From contig CALUWK010000001.1 in the NCBI GenBank assembly GCA_944324475.1, positions 89,744 to 153,743 on the forward strand: a DNA stretch of 64,000 bases, read 5' to 3'. A model generated the notes under the pieces. It was not told the origin of the DNA. It did not search any database and was given only the letters and a program-made list of their open reading frames with translations. Made by a program: the position numbers and the translations under genes. The DNA comes from Candidatus Gastranaerophilales bacterium. GTDB taxonomy: Bacteria; Cyanobacteriota; Vampirovibrionia; Gastranaerophilales; Gastranaerophilaceae. This document shows positions 62,873 to 64,000 of the stretch, one piece after another (positions within the stretch are counted from its first letter, which is position 1; the number at the start of each line of letters is the position of its first letter).

Positions 62873-63075
62873 TTGTTGCTTGTTAATATTGTTTTAAAAG
62901 CCGCTAAACCTCTTGCTGAAATTGGTTGCGAAGTTTTTCTTTGTTCTTTGGCAATAGAAAAAATCTTAACAATTCTTTGAATCTCTTGAACATTTTTAAT
63001 CGTGTTTGTTGCATAAACATTTCTAATTTTTTCAGGGGAAATGTTAAATAAAGCATTGAGTTCTAATTCTGTCAT
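62869..63075 (-). CDS. hypothetical small protein
   Basis: A 68-residue protein, mainly helical (LNALFNISPEKIRNVYATN), with a Ser/Thr/Gly tail (ISARGLAAFKTILTS). A GAGAGAAAAG ribosome site precedes the ATG. No family recognised. It is interlocked with the end of the cyclase gene and read in the same direction as the XRE gene. Confidence 0.5.
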   Translation of the reverse strand: MTELELNALFNISPEKIRNVYATNTIKNVQEIQRIVKIFSIAKEQRKTSQPISARGLAAFKTILTSNN

Positions 63076-63177
63076 AACTTTTCTCTCAATTATTAACTAC
63101 CTTATGTATTAATAAAGTGATTTAAATGAAATTAATTGCAGAATTGTTTTAAAGTTTTACAAAAATTAATAAATGGG

Positions 63178-63510
63178 TCAGTTATTTTTAAATTCATTTA
63201 GATTTATTATGGTCTTGTAGATAAATTTTAATTCGTTTAAATTTGAATTTTCGATTTGAACAATGATTTCTTTTATTAAATTTTCTTTTGTTTTAATATG
63301 TTCAAAATTAAAAAGTTCATTTTCACTAACGCCAAGAGCATTTGCAAGTTTTTGTAGTGTGCTTGAGCTTACAAATTTTTTTCCTCGTTCTATATTAGAT
63401 AGATTAGGTATATCCATATCGGTTATTTCTGCAAGTTTTTCTTGAGTGTAATTTTTTGAGCGTCTTAGTTCTTTTATTCTTGCACCAAATTTTTGTTTTA
63501 ATTCATCCAT
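63178..63510 (-). CDS. XRE-family helix-turn-helix regulator
   Basis: A 110-residue protein. The N-terminal HTH (about 8-65) shows IKELRRSKNYTQEKLAEI, the NLSNIERGKK recognition helix and LQKLANALGV. The C-terminal 40 residues form a helical extension, probably for dimers. It is a Cro/CI-type repressor without sensor domain. GGGAGAA lies before the ATG. No phage genes are nearby. Confidence 0.88.
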   Translation of the reverse strand: MDELKQKFGARIKELRRSKNYTQEKLAEITDMDIPNLSNIERGKKFVSSSTLQKLANALGVSENELFNFEHIKTKENLIKEIIVQIENSNLNELKFIYKTIINLNEFKNN

Positions 63511-63683
63511 AATTTTCTCCCTAATTATAGTATTTATTAAAGAGAATAAAAATTAATTATAATTTTATACTAATTAAACTTGATTATTTTAGTATATATT
63601 GCTAAAATATTTCATGAAATTTATATAAAAAAATAAATTTATGAGATTTTTTTAGTATAAAATTATTATTTTTGGTTAAATTA

Positions 63684-64000
63684 ATGAACAAAGATAAATC
63701 AAAACACACAAAAGCTTTCTCTCTAATCGAACTTGGCATAAGTTTTATTACTATAGCTATTTTACTTGCAGCATTTTCTCCCGTAATATCAAAAAAACTT
63801 GCTTCTTCTGCTACTTCTTCATCTGGAGGATCTTCTGGTGGTGTAACATATAAATGTTCAACACTTTTCCCTGATTCAGATGGTGCTTGTATGCTATGCA
63901 CAAAAAACCCTAAAAAATGTATTATGTGTTCAAAAACATGTCCTTCTGGTGAATATAAAAATGTATTTGAATGTAAATGTGAATCTTGTTCAACTAAACA
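63684..64000 (+). CDS. Cys-rich type IV prepilin-like protein (partial)
   Basis: A reading frame open from ATG 63684 to the right edge (105 codons, no stop). Residues 1-10 are basic and polar (MNKDKSKHTK), followed by the prepilin motif AFSLIELGISFITIAILLAAF, quoted in two parts (AFSLIELG and ITIAILLAA). The -1 residue is Ala rather than the usual Gly, with the key Glu at +5. A Ser/Gly spacer follows, then a Cys-rich part with nine cysteines in about 45 residues, including CMLC, CIMC and CKC. It is a pseudopilin or surface fibre with a disulfide or metal-binding head. The gene is incomplete here. Confidence 0.75.
   Translation, partial: MNKDKSKHTKAFSLIELGISFITIAILLAAFSPVISKKLASSATSSSGGSSGGVTYKCSTLFPDSDGACMLCTKNPKKCIMCSKTCPSGEYKNVFECKCESCSTK

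Noticed and set aside
63602..63901. 99-codon minus-strand frame at the right edge
   Set aside because: It lies opposite the prepilin-like gene, whose N-terminal motif is clear. The minus frame has no recognisable features.
1..64000. CRISPR arrays, tRNA genes, insertion sequences or prophage
   Set aside because: No regular repeats, cloverleaf sequences, transposase or phage structural genes were found; the XRE gene at 63178 alone is not evidence for a prophage.

Overview
The window is a dense, strongly AT-rich stretch of a Gram-negative bacterial chromosome. The gene mix suggests a member of the Cyanobacteria/Melainabacteria lineage, most likely a gut-type Gastranaerophilales (Vampirovibrionia). 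It combines AMIN-domain envelope proteins, a MlaD-type MCE protein, GlgC, flagellar basal-body genes, a cyanobacterial-style CheA-REC hybrid and very low GC. This placement is an inference from gene content; no rRNA gene is present. There is no intergenic stretch longer than about 200 bases, and I see no tRNA, rRNA, CRISPR array, insertion sequence or prophage.

Layout. 0-4.2 kb: two small-molecule transporters, an unknown protein and a U32 (RlhA-like) rRNA hydroxylation protein. 4.3-7.3 kb: fliM-fliN-receiver, then coaD and a coiled-coil protein. 7.3-16 kb: AMIN membrane protein, era, two orphan sugar permeases, AMIN amidase, murI, glgC. 16.2-22.1 kb: a co-directional one-carbon/amino-acid cluster (CooC-like ATPase, folD, alr, gcvT, gcvH, gcvPA, a small Sm-like protein) closed by a bidirectional terminator. 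22.2-35 kb: Fe-alcohol dehydrogenase, DEDDh exonuclease, mlaD-like, ilvD, ctpA-like protease, a degenerate receiver/GGDEF protein, a GT39-type glycosyltransferase, clpP, a FAD enzyme, and a miniature HgdB/BadF-like pair. 35-43.7 kb: chemosensory cluster (CheA hybrid, MCP, receiver-pseudoGGDEF, double CheW) next to a Maf/DUF115 protein. 43.7-46.9 kb: two exported proteins, lspA, RluA-type pseudouridine synthase, small membrane protein. 46.9-53.5 kb: flagellar operon read leftward (SLT transglycosylase, fliE, fliF, FliG-position protein, fliH, flhA). 53.6-64 kb: a regulator with four winged-helix domains, an unknown duplicated membrane protein, APC permease, MBL hydrolase, SpoIID-like protein, HU, detached ylxR/rnpM, methyltransferase, active GAF-GGDEF cyclase, XRE regulator, and a Cys-rich prepilin cut by the right edge.

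How it fits together. The flagellar C-ring (FliM/FliN), MS-ring/export genes (FliE/F/H, FlhA), the chemosensory array, the c-di-GMP cyclase and the Maf protein point to a motile, surface-sensing cell. CheB, CheR, fliI and flagellin are not in the window. The most unusual items are the four-domain winged-helix regulator, the miniature HgdB/BadF-like pair, the GT39 gene interrupted at a T9 tract, the Sm-like small protein, and promoters placed so close to the start codon that leaderless mRNAs are likely.
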